From Qipengyuania sp. YIM B01966 (GTDB taxonomy: Bacteria > Pseudomonadota > Alphaproteobacteria > Sphingomonadales > Sphingomonadaceae), in assembly GCF_016461955.1 (NCBI RefSeq), contig NZ_JADMNM010000004.1, forward strand, positions 1 to 64,000: a stretch of 64,000 nt of DNA. Direction: 5' to 3'. Both the position numbers and the translations under genes were made by a program. How positions within the stretch are numbered: position 1 is the first letter of the stretch; the number at the start of each line of letters is the position of its first letter. Below, in pieces: positions 8,749-16,078 of the stretch. The notes under the pieces were generated by a model, which was given only the letters and a program-made list of their open reading frames with translations, was not told the DNA's origin and did not search any database.

Positions 8749-10235
8749 CGGCCGGCCCCCATCAGCGCATCGGCGGCGAGCGCGCCTTCCATCTGGCGCA
8801 GCAGCGCATCGCCCTCGCCGGCAAGGTCGGTGGTCAACTGCTCGACGCCGGCTTCGGCGAGCACCGCCGCCCAGGCGCGCTGGCGGCTGGCGAGCCGCTC
8901 GGCCAGCTCGTCCTGCCCGGCGAAATGGCGGCGGAAAGCGCTGTCATCGACCAGCGCGACGACCCGCGTGCCGGGCGTGCGTTCGGCGCGCAAGCGGGCG
9001 AGGCGGGCCGCCATCTCGCCGTGATTTTCCGCCTCGGGAGTGGCTGAAAGGCTGAACAGGAGCAAATGATAATCCTCGTCCGGGTCGAGCGTCACTGTGC
9101 CCGCCCACGCCTCTTCCTCGCCATAGCCGACCGGCGGGTCGATCCGCACCTCGGCCCGGTCGCCCAGCGCCCCGCGCAAGGCGGCGGCGAGCGCGGCGCG
9201 GATATCCGCCGCCGGGGTATAGGCATAGGGCGTCACGCGGATCGCCGGCGCCGTGCCGCCGGCATCGCGCAGCAACCGGCGGACATAGAAATCCTCGCGC
9301 CCCGGCACGGGAAAACGGCGCGCCATACGCCAGGCGCTGAGGCCGTGCCATGTGCTGAGGAGCAGGCGCGGCACCGCCACCGCGCCCAGCAGCGTCACCA
9401 CCCACAGATGAATCCACGGCGCGGCATTGACCCCGCCGCCCGCCGCGCCCGTCAGCGGGCCAAGCCAGCGCATCGCGGCAATCTCGGCCACTGGCGGGAT
9501 CGCCACCCCGGTCAACAGGCTCGCCGGGCCGAGCACCGCGGCCAGGATCGCGTGGACCGCCTCCGGCCCCAGAAAGGTGCTTTCCCACCCGGCGCGATAT
9601 TCGATCACCAGCGCGCGCAGATAGATACCGCCCGCCAGCCCCAACGCGAACAGGGCCGCGCCCAGATGCAGCGTGCGGGCATAAAGATGCGCGGTCAGCG
9701 GCGCGCTCGCCGCCAGCCAGTCGCGCCGGAACCGGGCGACCCCGCGCTGGACCACACTGCCTTCGCCCGGATCGATCGCGCCCGCCAGCCGGCGCAGCAC
9801 GAAGTGCGGCATCGCCGGCTGCCGCGGCAGCGCGCCGATCAGCGTCCACAGATAGACCGCGAGGTTCCATGCAATCGTGCCGAGCAGCGGCACCGCCAGC
9901 AGATCGAGCCGCCGGCTGTTGCCGAACTCGTTGGCGGCAAACCCCGCGGCCAGCGCCAGCACAGGGAGGACAATGCCCAGCCAGCGCGGGAAGCTGCGCC
10001 CGGCGAGCAGCCGCTCGATCCCCGGATGCCGCGTGGCGAGGCGCCCGGCGGCAAAGTCGGCGCGCCGCGCCAGCCAGCCCTCGGCCGCCCGCGCGCCGCT
10101 GCCGCCGCGATATTCGCCAGCATGGCGCACCGCCTGTGCGCGGTCTTCGGCCGTGAACAGCGTGCCCTCGCGGTCCTCGATCTCGACCGCGCGCACCAGC
10201 AGCATCTTGCGGGCTTCGTTCTCGTTCAACTTCAA
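8745..10235 (-). CDS. DUF2868 domain membrane protein
   Basis: Protein of 496 aa with a soluble N-terminus (about 1-80) and then paired hydrophobic segments (about 85-135 and 200-300, such as WLGIVLPVLALAAGFAANEF and LLGAVAVPRLLLSTWHGL). The C-terminal soluble domain (about 325-490) reads like a regulatory fold with DPDEDYHLLLFSLS and VVALVDDSAF. The arrangement matches DUF2868 proteins, usually encoded immediately upstream of a DUF3482 GTPase as here (ATGA overlap). A guess at function would be membrane-anchored partner of the GTPase. No catalytic motif is seen. Confidence 0.8.
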   Translation of the reverse strand: MKLNENEARKMLLVRAVEIEDREGTLFTAEDRAQAVRHAGEYRGGSGARAAEGWLARRADFAAGRLATRHPGIERLLAGRSFPRWLGIVLPVLALAAGFAANEFGNSRRLDLLAVPLLGTIAWNLAVYLWTLIGALPRQPAMPHFVLRRLAGAIDPGEGSVVQRGVARFRRDWLAASAPLTAHLYARTLHLGAALFALGLAGGIYLRALVIEYRAGWESTFLGPEAVHAILAAVLGPASLLTGVAIPPVAEIAAMRWLGPLTGAAGGGVNAAPWIHLWVVTLLGAVAVPRLLLSTWHGLSAWRMARRFPVPGREDFYVRRLLRDAGGTAPAIRVTPYAYTPAADIRAALAAALRGALGDRAEVRIDPPVGYGEEEAWAGTVTLDPDEDYHLLLFSLSATPEAENHGEMAARLARLRAERTPGTRVVALVDDSAFRRHFAGQDELAERLASRQRAWAAVLAEAGVEQLTTDLAGEGDALLRQMEGALAADALMGAGR

Positions 10236-10364
10236 GCGTCCCCGTGTCCGCGCGCTGCGCTGTAGCCGCCTAACGCGCCGGGCGGCAATGTGGCACCGGC
10301 GGCGCGGGCCATTGTTGGAAACAACGCTGCCGATGCGCGTTCGTTCTCGACAGCGGTATCAGCG

Positions 10365-10379
10365 GAACATATAGCGAAC
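10365..10379. promoter_or_regulatory. Alphaproteobacterial LexA-type SOS box
   Basis: GAAC (10365-10368), seven nucleotides, then GAAC (10376-10379). This is the exact reverse complement of the GTTC-N7-GTTC direct repeat bound by alphaproteobacterial LexA. It ends 2 nt before the ATG of the radical SAM DNA repair gene, so a bound repressor would block the start region. The DNA repair function of the downstream operon supports the call. Confidence 0.65.
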
Positions 10380-10381
10380 CA

Positions 10382-11626
10382 ATGCGTGATGCGCCGATTC
10401 TCGAACGGTTGGAAGTGCTCGCCGATGCGGCGAAATATGATGCGTCCTGCGCGTCATCGGGCACTGCGAAGAAGAATTCGCTCGGCGGGAAAGGCATTGG
10501 CTCCACAGAGGGAATGGGCATCTGCCATGCCTATGCGCCCGATGGCCGCTGTATCTCGCTGCTCAAGATCCTGCTCACCAACCAGTGCATTTTCGACTGC
10601 CATTATTGCATCAACCGCAAAAGCTCGCACGTACGCCGCGCGCGGTTCACTCCTCAAGAGGTCGCCGACCTCACCATCGCATTCTATCGGCGCAATTATA
10701 TCGAGGGGCTGTTTCTCTCCTCGGGGATCGTCAAAAGCTCGAATCACACGATGGAGCAGCTGATCGAAACCGCGCGCATCCTGCGCGAGGATTACGATTT
10801 TCGCGGCTATATCCATCTCAAGACCATCCCCGAAGCCGACGCCGAGCTTGTCCATCAGGCGGGGCTTTATGCCGACCGGGTGTCGATCAATGTCGAATTG
10901 CCGACCGATGCCGGGCTGACGCGGCTCGCACCCGACAAGGATGGCCGCCAGATCGAAGGGGCGATGGGCGGGCTGAAAGAGGCGATTGTCGAGGCGAAGG
11001 ATGCGCGCCGGCGTTTCCGCCATGCGCCGCGCTTTGCGCCCGCCGGGCAATCGACCCAGATGATCGTCGGCGCCGATGCGGCGAGCGATGCCGATATCGT
11101 CGGCAAGGCGAGCCGGCTGTATGACAATTTCCGCCTGCGCCGCGTGTATTATTCGGCGTTCAGCCCGATCCCCGATGCAAGCGCTGTGCTGCCGCTGAAG
11201 CGCCCGCCGCTGATCCGCGAACACCGGCTTTACCAGTCGGACTGGCTGATGCGGTTCTATGGCTACCAGCCGGGCGAGGTGATGCAGGCGACCGGGCCCG
11301 ACGGCAATCTGCCGCTCGATATCGATCCTAAGCTCGCCTGGGCGCTCAAGTTTCGCGAGACCTTTCCGCTCGACGTCAACCGCGCGCCGCGCGAAATGCT
11401 GCTACGCGTACCGGGGCTGGGCGTGACGGCGGTCAACAGGCTGATCGCCGCGCGCCGCCATCGTGCGCTGAGGCTCGATGATGTCGCCCGGTTGACCGTC
11501 TCGATCACCAAGGTCCGCCCGTTCATCTGCACGATCGATTGGCGGCCGACGCTGCTGACCGACCGCGCCGATCTGCGTGCCTTGCTCGCGCCCAGGCAGG
11601 AGCAGCTCGAACTGTTCGCTGCATGA
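10382..11626 (+). CDS. Putative DNA modification/repair radical SAM protein
   Basis: Protein of 414 aa. The radical SAM cluster motif is CX3CX2C (NQCIFDCHYCINRK, Cys 69, 73 and 76). Downstream are SGIVKSSNHTMEQL and HLKTIPEAD, and a C-terminal helix-hairpin-helix (LRVPGLGVTAVNRLIAAR, about residues 340-360) suggests DNA binding. It belongs to the family that accompanies UdgX-type uracil-DNA glycosylases (the rSAM_link_UDG type). Its stop overlaps the start of the UdgX gene (ATGA), so the two are translationally coupled. An SOS box lies directly upstream. The reaction it catalyses is not known; a role in DNA damage processing is inferred from its partner and regulation. Confidence 0.88.
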   Translation: MRDAPILERLEVLADAAKYDASCASSGTAKKNSLGGKGIGSTEGMGICHAYAPDGRCISLLKILLTNQCIFDCHYCINRKSSHVRRARFTPQEVADLTIAFYRRNYIEGLFLSSGIVKSSNHTMEQLIETARILREDYDFRGYIHLKTIPEADAELVHQAGLYADRVSINVELPTDAGLTRLAPDKDGRQIEGAMGGLKEAIVEAKDARRRFRHAPRFAPAGQSTQMIVGADAASDADIVGKASRLYDNFRLRRVYYSAFSPIPDASAVLPLKRPPLIREHRLYQSDWLMRFYGYQPGEVMQATGPDGNLPLDIDPKLAWALKFRETFPLDVNRAPREMLLRVPGLGVTAVNRLIAARRHRALRLDDVARLTVSITKVRPFICTIDWRPTLLTDRADLRALLAPRQEQLELFAA

Positions 11627-13083
11627 GCAGCGCGCGCCCCGCTGCCGACCTCGCGCCGCATTACGCGGTCAGCCTGCCCGCGCCCGACGATTTCGACGCC
11701 TGGCGCGATGCCGCGCGTCAGGCGATCCAGTGCGGCATCCCGCCCGAACGGCTCGCCTGGCTCGAACCCGGCACCACCAGCGATCTGTTCGGCACCGCCG
11801 GCACCCCGCTCCCCACCCCGCCACCTGACGCCCCTGCCGTGCGCGCCAGCAAGCCGTTCCTCGCTATTGCCCGCGACGCCGCGCTCCATAGCGACCCGGC
11901 GCGGTTCGACGCGCTGTATGCGCTGCTCTGGCGGCTGCAGGCCAATCCCCAGGCGATGGAGGATAAGGCCGACCCGCACGTCCGCAGAGTGGAGGAATGG
12001 GCCAAGGCTGTGCGCCGTGACAGCCACAAGATGCACGCCTTTGTCCGGTTCAGGGCCGTTTCTGTTACGGATAACGCTGCCATGGTCGATGACGGTCAGC
12101 ATTATGTCGCGTGGTTCGAGCCCGATCATCACATCGTGCGCGCCAATGCCGGCTTTTTCGTTCGCCGGTTCGCCAATATGCGCTGGTCGATCCTGACCCC
12201 GCGCGGCTCGCTTCATTGGGACGGCGAGACCCTCTCGGAAGGCCCGCCCGCGCAGCGCAGCGATGCGCCCGGCGGCGATCCGACCGAGGATCTGTGGCGC
12301 AGCTATTATGCCTCGATCTTCAACCCCGCGCGGCTCAAAGTGGGCGCGATGCTCAAGGAAATGCCGCGCAAGTACTGGAAAAACCTGCCGGAAGCCGAGC
12401 TTATCCCGCAATTGATCGCCGGCGCGCAGGCGCGCGAGGCGGTGATGGTCGCGGCCGGCGAACAAAGCTTCGGCGATAGGCCGCGCAGCGCCACCGAAAT
12501 CGCCGCCGGCTCAGCGCGCTGCCGCGCCTGCCCGATCGGCTCACTGGGCACGCAGGCCGTCCCCGGCGAAGGCCCGCTCGATGCGCGGTTGATGATTATT
12601 GGCGAACAGCCGGGTGACCAGGAAGACATCGCCGGGCGCCCCTTCGTTGGCCCTGCCGGGCAGGTCCTCGACCGCCATCTCGCCGCCGCCGGCATCGCGC
12701 GCGATGCGGTCTATCTGACCAATGCGGTGAAGCATTTCAAATACGTCCCGCGCGGCAAGCGGCGCCTGAACCAGACCCCGACGGCCAAGGAGATCGACAT
12801 CTGCCGCTGGTGGCTTGACGCCGAGCGGTCGGTCGTGCGCCCGCCGCTGGTGCTCGCGCTGGGCGCCAGCGCGGCGCGCGGCCTGCTGGGCCGCACCGCC
12901 AGCATAGCGCGCGAACGCGGCCGCGCACATATGTTGGACGATGGCAGCGAGCTGTGGATCACCGCCCACCCCTCCTACCTCCTGCGCCTCGAAGGCGAGG
13001 CGCAGGCGCGCGAAGACGCCGCCTTCGCCGCCGATCTCGCCGCGGTGGCGCAGCGTTTGCGTACGCTGGAGAGTGCTGGGTGA
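11623..13083 (+). CDS. UdgX family uracil-DNA binding protein fused to DUF4130 domain
   Basis: Protein of 486 aa starting at the ATGA overlap. Residues about 75-235 match the DUF4130 domain (RFDALYALLWRLQ, SHKMHAFVRFR). Residues about 270-480 are a family-4-like uracil-DNA glycosylase: Cys pair CRAC for the iron-sulfur cluster, motif A GEQPGDQED, GRPFVGPAGQVLD, and motif B AHPSYLLR. In UdgX the loop KRRIH supplies the histidine that bonds covalently to the abasic sugar after uracil excision. Here the loop reads GKRRLNQTP, with Asn (residue 383, codon 12769-12771) at that place. UdgX histidine mutants are reported to lose covalent trapping and behave more like ordinary glycosylases, so this protein may release its product. 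Confidence 0.88.
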   Translation: MSSARPAADLAPHYAVSLPAPDDFDAWRDAARQAIQCGIPPERLAWLEPGTTSDLFGTAGTPLPTPPPDAPAVRASKPFLAIARDAALHSDPARFDALYALLWRLQANPQAMEDKADPHVRRVEEWAKAVRRDSHKMHAFVRFRAVSVTDNAAMVDDGQHYVAWFEPDHHIVRANAGFFVRRFANMRWSILTPRGSLHWDGETLSEGPPAQRSDAPGGDPTEDLWRSYYASIFNPARLKVGAMLKEMPRKYWKNLPEAELIPQLIAGAQAREAVMVAAGEQSFGDRPRSATEIAAGSARCRACPIGSLGTQAVPGEGPLDARLMIIGEQPGDQEDIAGRPFVGPAGQVLDRHLAAAGIARDAVYLTNAVKHFKYVPRGKRRLNQTPTAKEIDICRWWLDAERSVVRPPLVLALGASAARGLLGRTASIARERGRAHMLDDGSELWITAHPSYLLRLEGEAQAREDAAFAADLAAVAQRLRTLESAG

Positions 13084-13084
13084 A

Positions 13085-13160
13085 TGGTGAGCCCTGCTGG
13101 GTTCGAACCAGCGACCTACTGATTAAAAGTCAGTTGCTCTACCGACTGAGCTAAGGGCCC
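13085..13160 (-). tRNA. tRNA-Lys (anticodon UUU)
   Basis: On the minus strand the 76 nt fold as a full cloverleaf. The acceptor GGGCCCT pairs with AGGGCTC (one G-U). The anticodon stem ACTGA/TCAGT encloses loop CTTTTAA with anticodon TTT. The T-arm is GCTGG TTCGAAC CCAGC. Discriminator A and CCA are encoded. The 3' end lies 1 nt from the stop codon of the convergent UdgX gene. Confidence 0.97.
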
Positions 13161-13174
13161 GACCGGGTGCGCAC

Positions 13175-13672
13175 TTAGGGAGCGGGGCGGGGCCGGTCAA
13201 GGCGCGTGGCGAGGTGCCGGAGGGTCAGCCCGGTAACCCGATCGCGCCAGCGCGGGGCAATGCGCGCTGCGGGCCCCACCACGAAGCGCCGCGAGCGGAA
13301 TGCCGGATGCGGGATGATCAGATGCGGCGTGGACCAGGCTCCGCCACTCCACAGCACGATGTCGAGATCGAGCACCCGGGCCTGCCAGCGTGCCCCGCGC
13401 CGCCTGCGGCCGAACGCACGTTCGAGCCCTTGCAGAATGTCAAGCAGCGCATCCGGCGCGAGCGTGCTCTCCACCAGCACCGCGCCATTGGCATAGTGCC
13501 GCCGCGAGGGGCCCAGCGGCGCGCTGGTGATGATCGGCGCAGCGGCGATAATCCGCAGGCCGGCAGCCTCGATCGACCGCATCGCTGCGCGCACCACCGC
13601 CCGGGGCGCGCCGTGGTGCGGGTGGCGGACGTTCGAGCCCAGCGCGATCAGATAGGTCTGCAGCGCGGTCAG
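13175..13672 (-). CDS. folK: 2-amino-4-hydroxy-6-hydroxymethyldihydropteridine diphosphokinase
   Basis: Folate synthesis enzyme that transfers pyrophosphate from ATP to hydroxymethyldihydropterin. The N-terminus YLIALGSNV and the signature RWQARVLDLDIVLW are diagnostic, and IPHPAFRSRRFV follows. No ATG, GTG or TTG exists near the expected start in this frame. The best start is CTG at 13672-13670, which overlaps the TGA stop of the upstream amidase gene as CTGA, with GAGGA a few bases upstream. That gives 165 aa, the usual HPPK length. Much longer in-frame starts exist but would encode out-of-frame amidase sequence. The start choice is inference; the function is secure. Confidence 0.9.
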   Translation of the reverse strand: MTALQTYLIALGSNVRHPHHGAPRAVVRAAMRSIEAAGLRIIAAAPIITSAPLGPSRRHYANGAVLVESTLAPDALLDILQGLERAFGRRRRGARWQARVLDLDIVLWSGGAWSTPHLIIPHPAFRSRRFVVGPAARIAPRWRDRVTGLTLRHLATRLDRPRPAP

Positions 13673-14532
13673 ATATCCTCGCAGATCCGGCCATAGAGCT
13701 GCGGCCGCCGGTCGCGGAAGAAGCCCATCCCGGCCCGGTGCCGCGCCGCCCGCGCGAGGTCGAGCGTGGTGACCAGCACGCCCGTTTCCCCCGCCCCGAA
13801 TTCGGCCACCCGATCGCCCCATTCGTCGGTGATGAAGCTGTGGCCGTAGAAACGCTGGCCGCCTTCGTTGCCTATCCGGTTGGCGGCGATCACCGGCATA
13901 CAGTTCGACACGGCATGGCCTTCCATCGCGCGGCGCCACATCCGGCTGGTGTCCAGCTCCGCATCATAGGGCTCGGAGCCGATCGCGGTCGGATAAAACA
14001 GCACTTCGGCCCCCATCAGCGCCATCACCCGCGCGCATTCGGGATACCACTGGTCCCAGCAAATGCCGACGCCGATCCGGGTGGTCCCGCCCGCATGGGG
14101 CACGTCCCACACCTTGAACCCGTCATTGCCGGGCCGGAAATAGTATTTTTCCTCATAGCCGGGCCCGTCCGGGATGTGGCTCTTGCGATAGGTGCCCATG
14201 ATGGCACCATCGGGGCCGATCATCGCCAGCGTGTTGTAATAATGATGCCCGTCACGCTCGAAAAAGCTGGTCGGGATGGTGACCTTGAGCCGCGCGGCCA
14301 GCGCCTGCATCGCCAGCACCGAGGGGTGCTCAGCGGTCGGGCGGGCGAGCGCGAACAGCGCTTCGTCCTCCTCGCGGCAGAAATACGGGCCGGCAAACAG
14401 CTCAGGCGGCAGGATGATCGCCGCCCCCTCGCCCGCCGCTTCCTCCACCAAAGCGGAGACAGCGGCGATATTGGCCTGCTCGTCCGCCGCGCCGAGCGGC
14501 AATTGCAATGCAGCGACGATGATCTGGGTCAT
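13669..14532 (-). CDS. aguB: N-carbamoylputrescine amidase
   Basis: Nitrilase-superfamily amidohydrolase of 287 aa that converts N-carbamoylputrescine to putrescine in the agmatine route. The Glu-Lys-Cys triad is visible: Glu in LPPELFAGPYF, Lys in YRKSHIPDGPGYEEKYYF and Cys in VGICWDQWYPE. These segments are highly characteristic of AguB. The start at 14532 (MTQIIVAALQ) overlaps the stop of the upstream methyltransferase gene (ATGA). It is probably translationally coupled to folK downstream. No agmatine deiminase gene is in the window. Confidence 0.92.
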   Translation of the reverse strand: MTQIIVAALQLPLGAADEQANIAAVSALVEEAAGEGAAIILPPELFAGPYFCREEDEALFALARPTAEHPSVLAMQALAARLKVTIPTSFFERDGHHYYNTLAMIGPDGAIMGTYRKSHIPDGPGYEEKYYFRPGNDGFKVWDVPHAGGTTRIGVGICWDQWYPECARVMALMGAEVLFYPTAIGSEPYDAELDTSRMWRRAMEGHAVSNCMPVIAANRIGNEGGQRFYGHSFITDEWGDRVAEFGAGETGVLVTTLDLARAARHRAGMGFFRDRRPQLYGRICEDI

Positions 14533-15407
14533 GACCGCTTGCGGAACAGCAGCGTCATGCGGTCGCTTTCGCCCACTGCGCGCAGCTCTTCGCGCTTGGT
14601 GCCCCAGGCCGGCGCCAGTTCCCACACGCCGCGCGGGTAATCGGCGGTGTCGCGCGGGTTGGCGTTGATTTCGCTGGTACCGACCAGTTCGAACCCGTGC
14701 GCTTCGACCAGCGCGATCACGTCGCGTTCGCGCATATAGCCCTTGCTGCCGTCGGTATACGCGGCGCTCGCCCAGGGCCGGGCGCGGTGCTGGACGATGC
14801 CGAGCATCCCGTCATCCTTGAGCAGACGGCGCAGGCGCGTCAGTTCGTGATGCATCACCCCGTTGCGAAACAGATTGTGCATTTCGCGGAAGATCAGCAC
14901 CCGGTCGATAGTCCCGTCGAGCGCGGCAAGCTCTGCCGCATCGGACGAGGCGACGCTGAACGGCGCTCCGTTGAGCGACCAGCCGGGGGCGGCATCGGCA
15001 AAGCTCTGGTTGAGGCGCCCGGCATAGGTGCGGAACCCCTCATTATCGGCCATCGCCGGCGCAGGATTGATCCCGATATATTGCCCCTGGGCGCCCAGAT
15101 ACGGCACCAGCACGCGGGTGTACCAGCCGCCGGCGGGCATGTAATCGACCACCTTCATCCCCGGCCAAACCTGAAAGAATGCCAGCGTTTCGACAGGATG
15201 GCGCGCGGCATCACGGGCGCGGTCAGCCTCGCGGCGCGGATCGGCCAGCGCCGCATCGAGCGCGGCGCGGGCGGCCATGTGGCGGGCGTGCATGGTGTCG
15301 GAATGGCCGGCGCTGCCCTGTGCGGGGGCGGTCTGCGCGGTGGCAGCGGCCGGCAGCGCGGCGAGCGCGCAGGTGGCGGCAAGCAGGATCGAGCGGACGG
15401 CCAGCAT
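14529..15407 (-). CDS. Exported class I SAM-dependent methyltransferase-like protein
   Basis: Protein of 292 aa with a clear signal peptide (LAVRSILLAATCALAALPAAATAQ, cleavage near residue 24). A methyltransferase-like fold follows, starting at GMKVVDYMPAGGWYTRVLVPYLG with a Gly-rich turn, and then RVLIFREMHN and LLKDDGMLGIVQHRA. Homologous proteins of this type occur in many alphaproteobacteria and are annotated as methyltransferases with a secretion signal. S-adenosylmethionine is not known to be available in the periplasm, so the activity is doubtful. It is the first gene of a unit with aguB and folK and is divergent from msrA. Confidence 0.8.
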   Translation of the reverse strand: MLAVRSILLAATCALAALPAAATAQTAPAQGSAGHSDTMHARHMAARAALDAALADPRREADRARDAARHPVETLAFFQVWPGMKVVDYMPAGGWYTRVLVPYLGAQGQYIGINPAPAMADNEGFRTYAGRLNQSFADAAPGWSLNGAPFSVASSDAAELAALDGTIDRVLIFREMHNLFRNGVMHHELTRLRRLLKDDGMLGIVQHRARPWASAAYTDGSKGYMRERDVIALVEAHGFELVGTSEINANPRDTADYPRGVWELAPAWGTKREELRAVGESDRMTLLFRKRS

Positions 15408-15521
15408 GATAAGCTCCTCGACGGCAAAAGGGTTCGCCCGCGTACCTTAGGCATGGCAGCGCCGATGACAAGCGGGCCGGCGATGCCTATCTCGCTGAGC
15501 GAACAAGGAGAGATCAGCGAG

Positions 15522-16061
15522 ATGGCAAGCGAACAGGCAATTGTGGCAGGCGGATGCTTCTGGTGCACCGAAGCGGTGTTCCGCGATGTTATCGGCGTCA
15601 GCGCGGTCGAGAGCGGCTATATCGGTGGCACAGTCGCGGACCCGAGCTACAAGCAGGTGTGCAGCGGCACCACCGGCCATGCCGAGGCGGTGCGGGTGAC
15701 CTACGACCCCGCCGTGCTCAGCTATGGCGATTTGCTCGACATGTTCATGGGCACGCATGACCCAAGCCAGCTCAACCGGCAGGGCAATGATGTCGGCACG
15801 CAATATCGCAGCGCGATCTTCCCGCTGGACGACGGCCAGCGTGCCGAGGCCACGGCGGCAATCGCCCGGTGGGACGCAGACCACCCCGGCCAGCGCGCCG
15901 TGACCACCATTGAGGGGCCGGCCGACTGGTATCCGGCCGAGGACTATCATCAGGAATATTGGGAGGGCGAAGGGCAGCGCAATCCCTATTGCCTGGCGGT
16001 CATCCCGCCCAAACTGGCCAAGCTGCGCAAGAGCTTCGCCGAGCGGGTCAAGGCAGGCTGA
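15522..16061 (+). CDS. msrA: Peptide-methionine (S)-S-oxide reductase MsrA
   Basis: Repairs methionine-S-sulfoxide in proteins. The start ATG at 15522 (MASEQAIVAGGCFWC) gives 179 aa, with AAGGAG at 15505-15510. The GCFWCTE motif places the nucleophile at Cys 12. Typical MsrA blocks VESGYIGG, YKQVCSGTTGHAEAVRV, DVGTQYRSAIF and DYHQEYW follow. It is a single gene, divergent from the exported methyltransferase. The partner msrB lies separately about 12 kb away. Confidence 0.95.
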   Translation: MASEQAIVAGGCFWCTEAVFRDVIGVSAVESGYIGGTVADPSYKQVCSGTTGHAEAVRVTYDPAVLSYGDLLDMFMGTHDPSQLNRQGNDVGTQYRSAIFPLDDGQRAEATAAIARWDADHPGQRAVTTIEGPADWYPAEDYHQEYWEGEGQRNPYCLAVIPPKLAKLRKSFAERVKAG

Positions 16062-16078
16062 GCGACCCTCAAAGGCAC

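Noticed and set aside
13085-13160. tRNA-Lys considered as an integration site of a mobile element
   Set aside because: No integrase, no duplicated tRNA 3' end and no change of gene content beside it were seen in the window.
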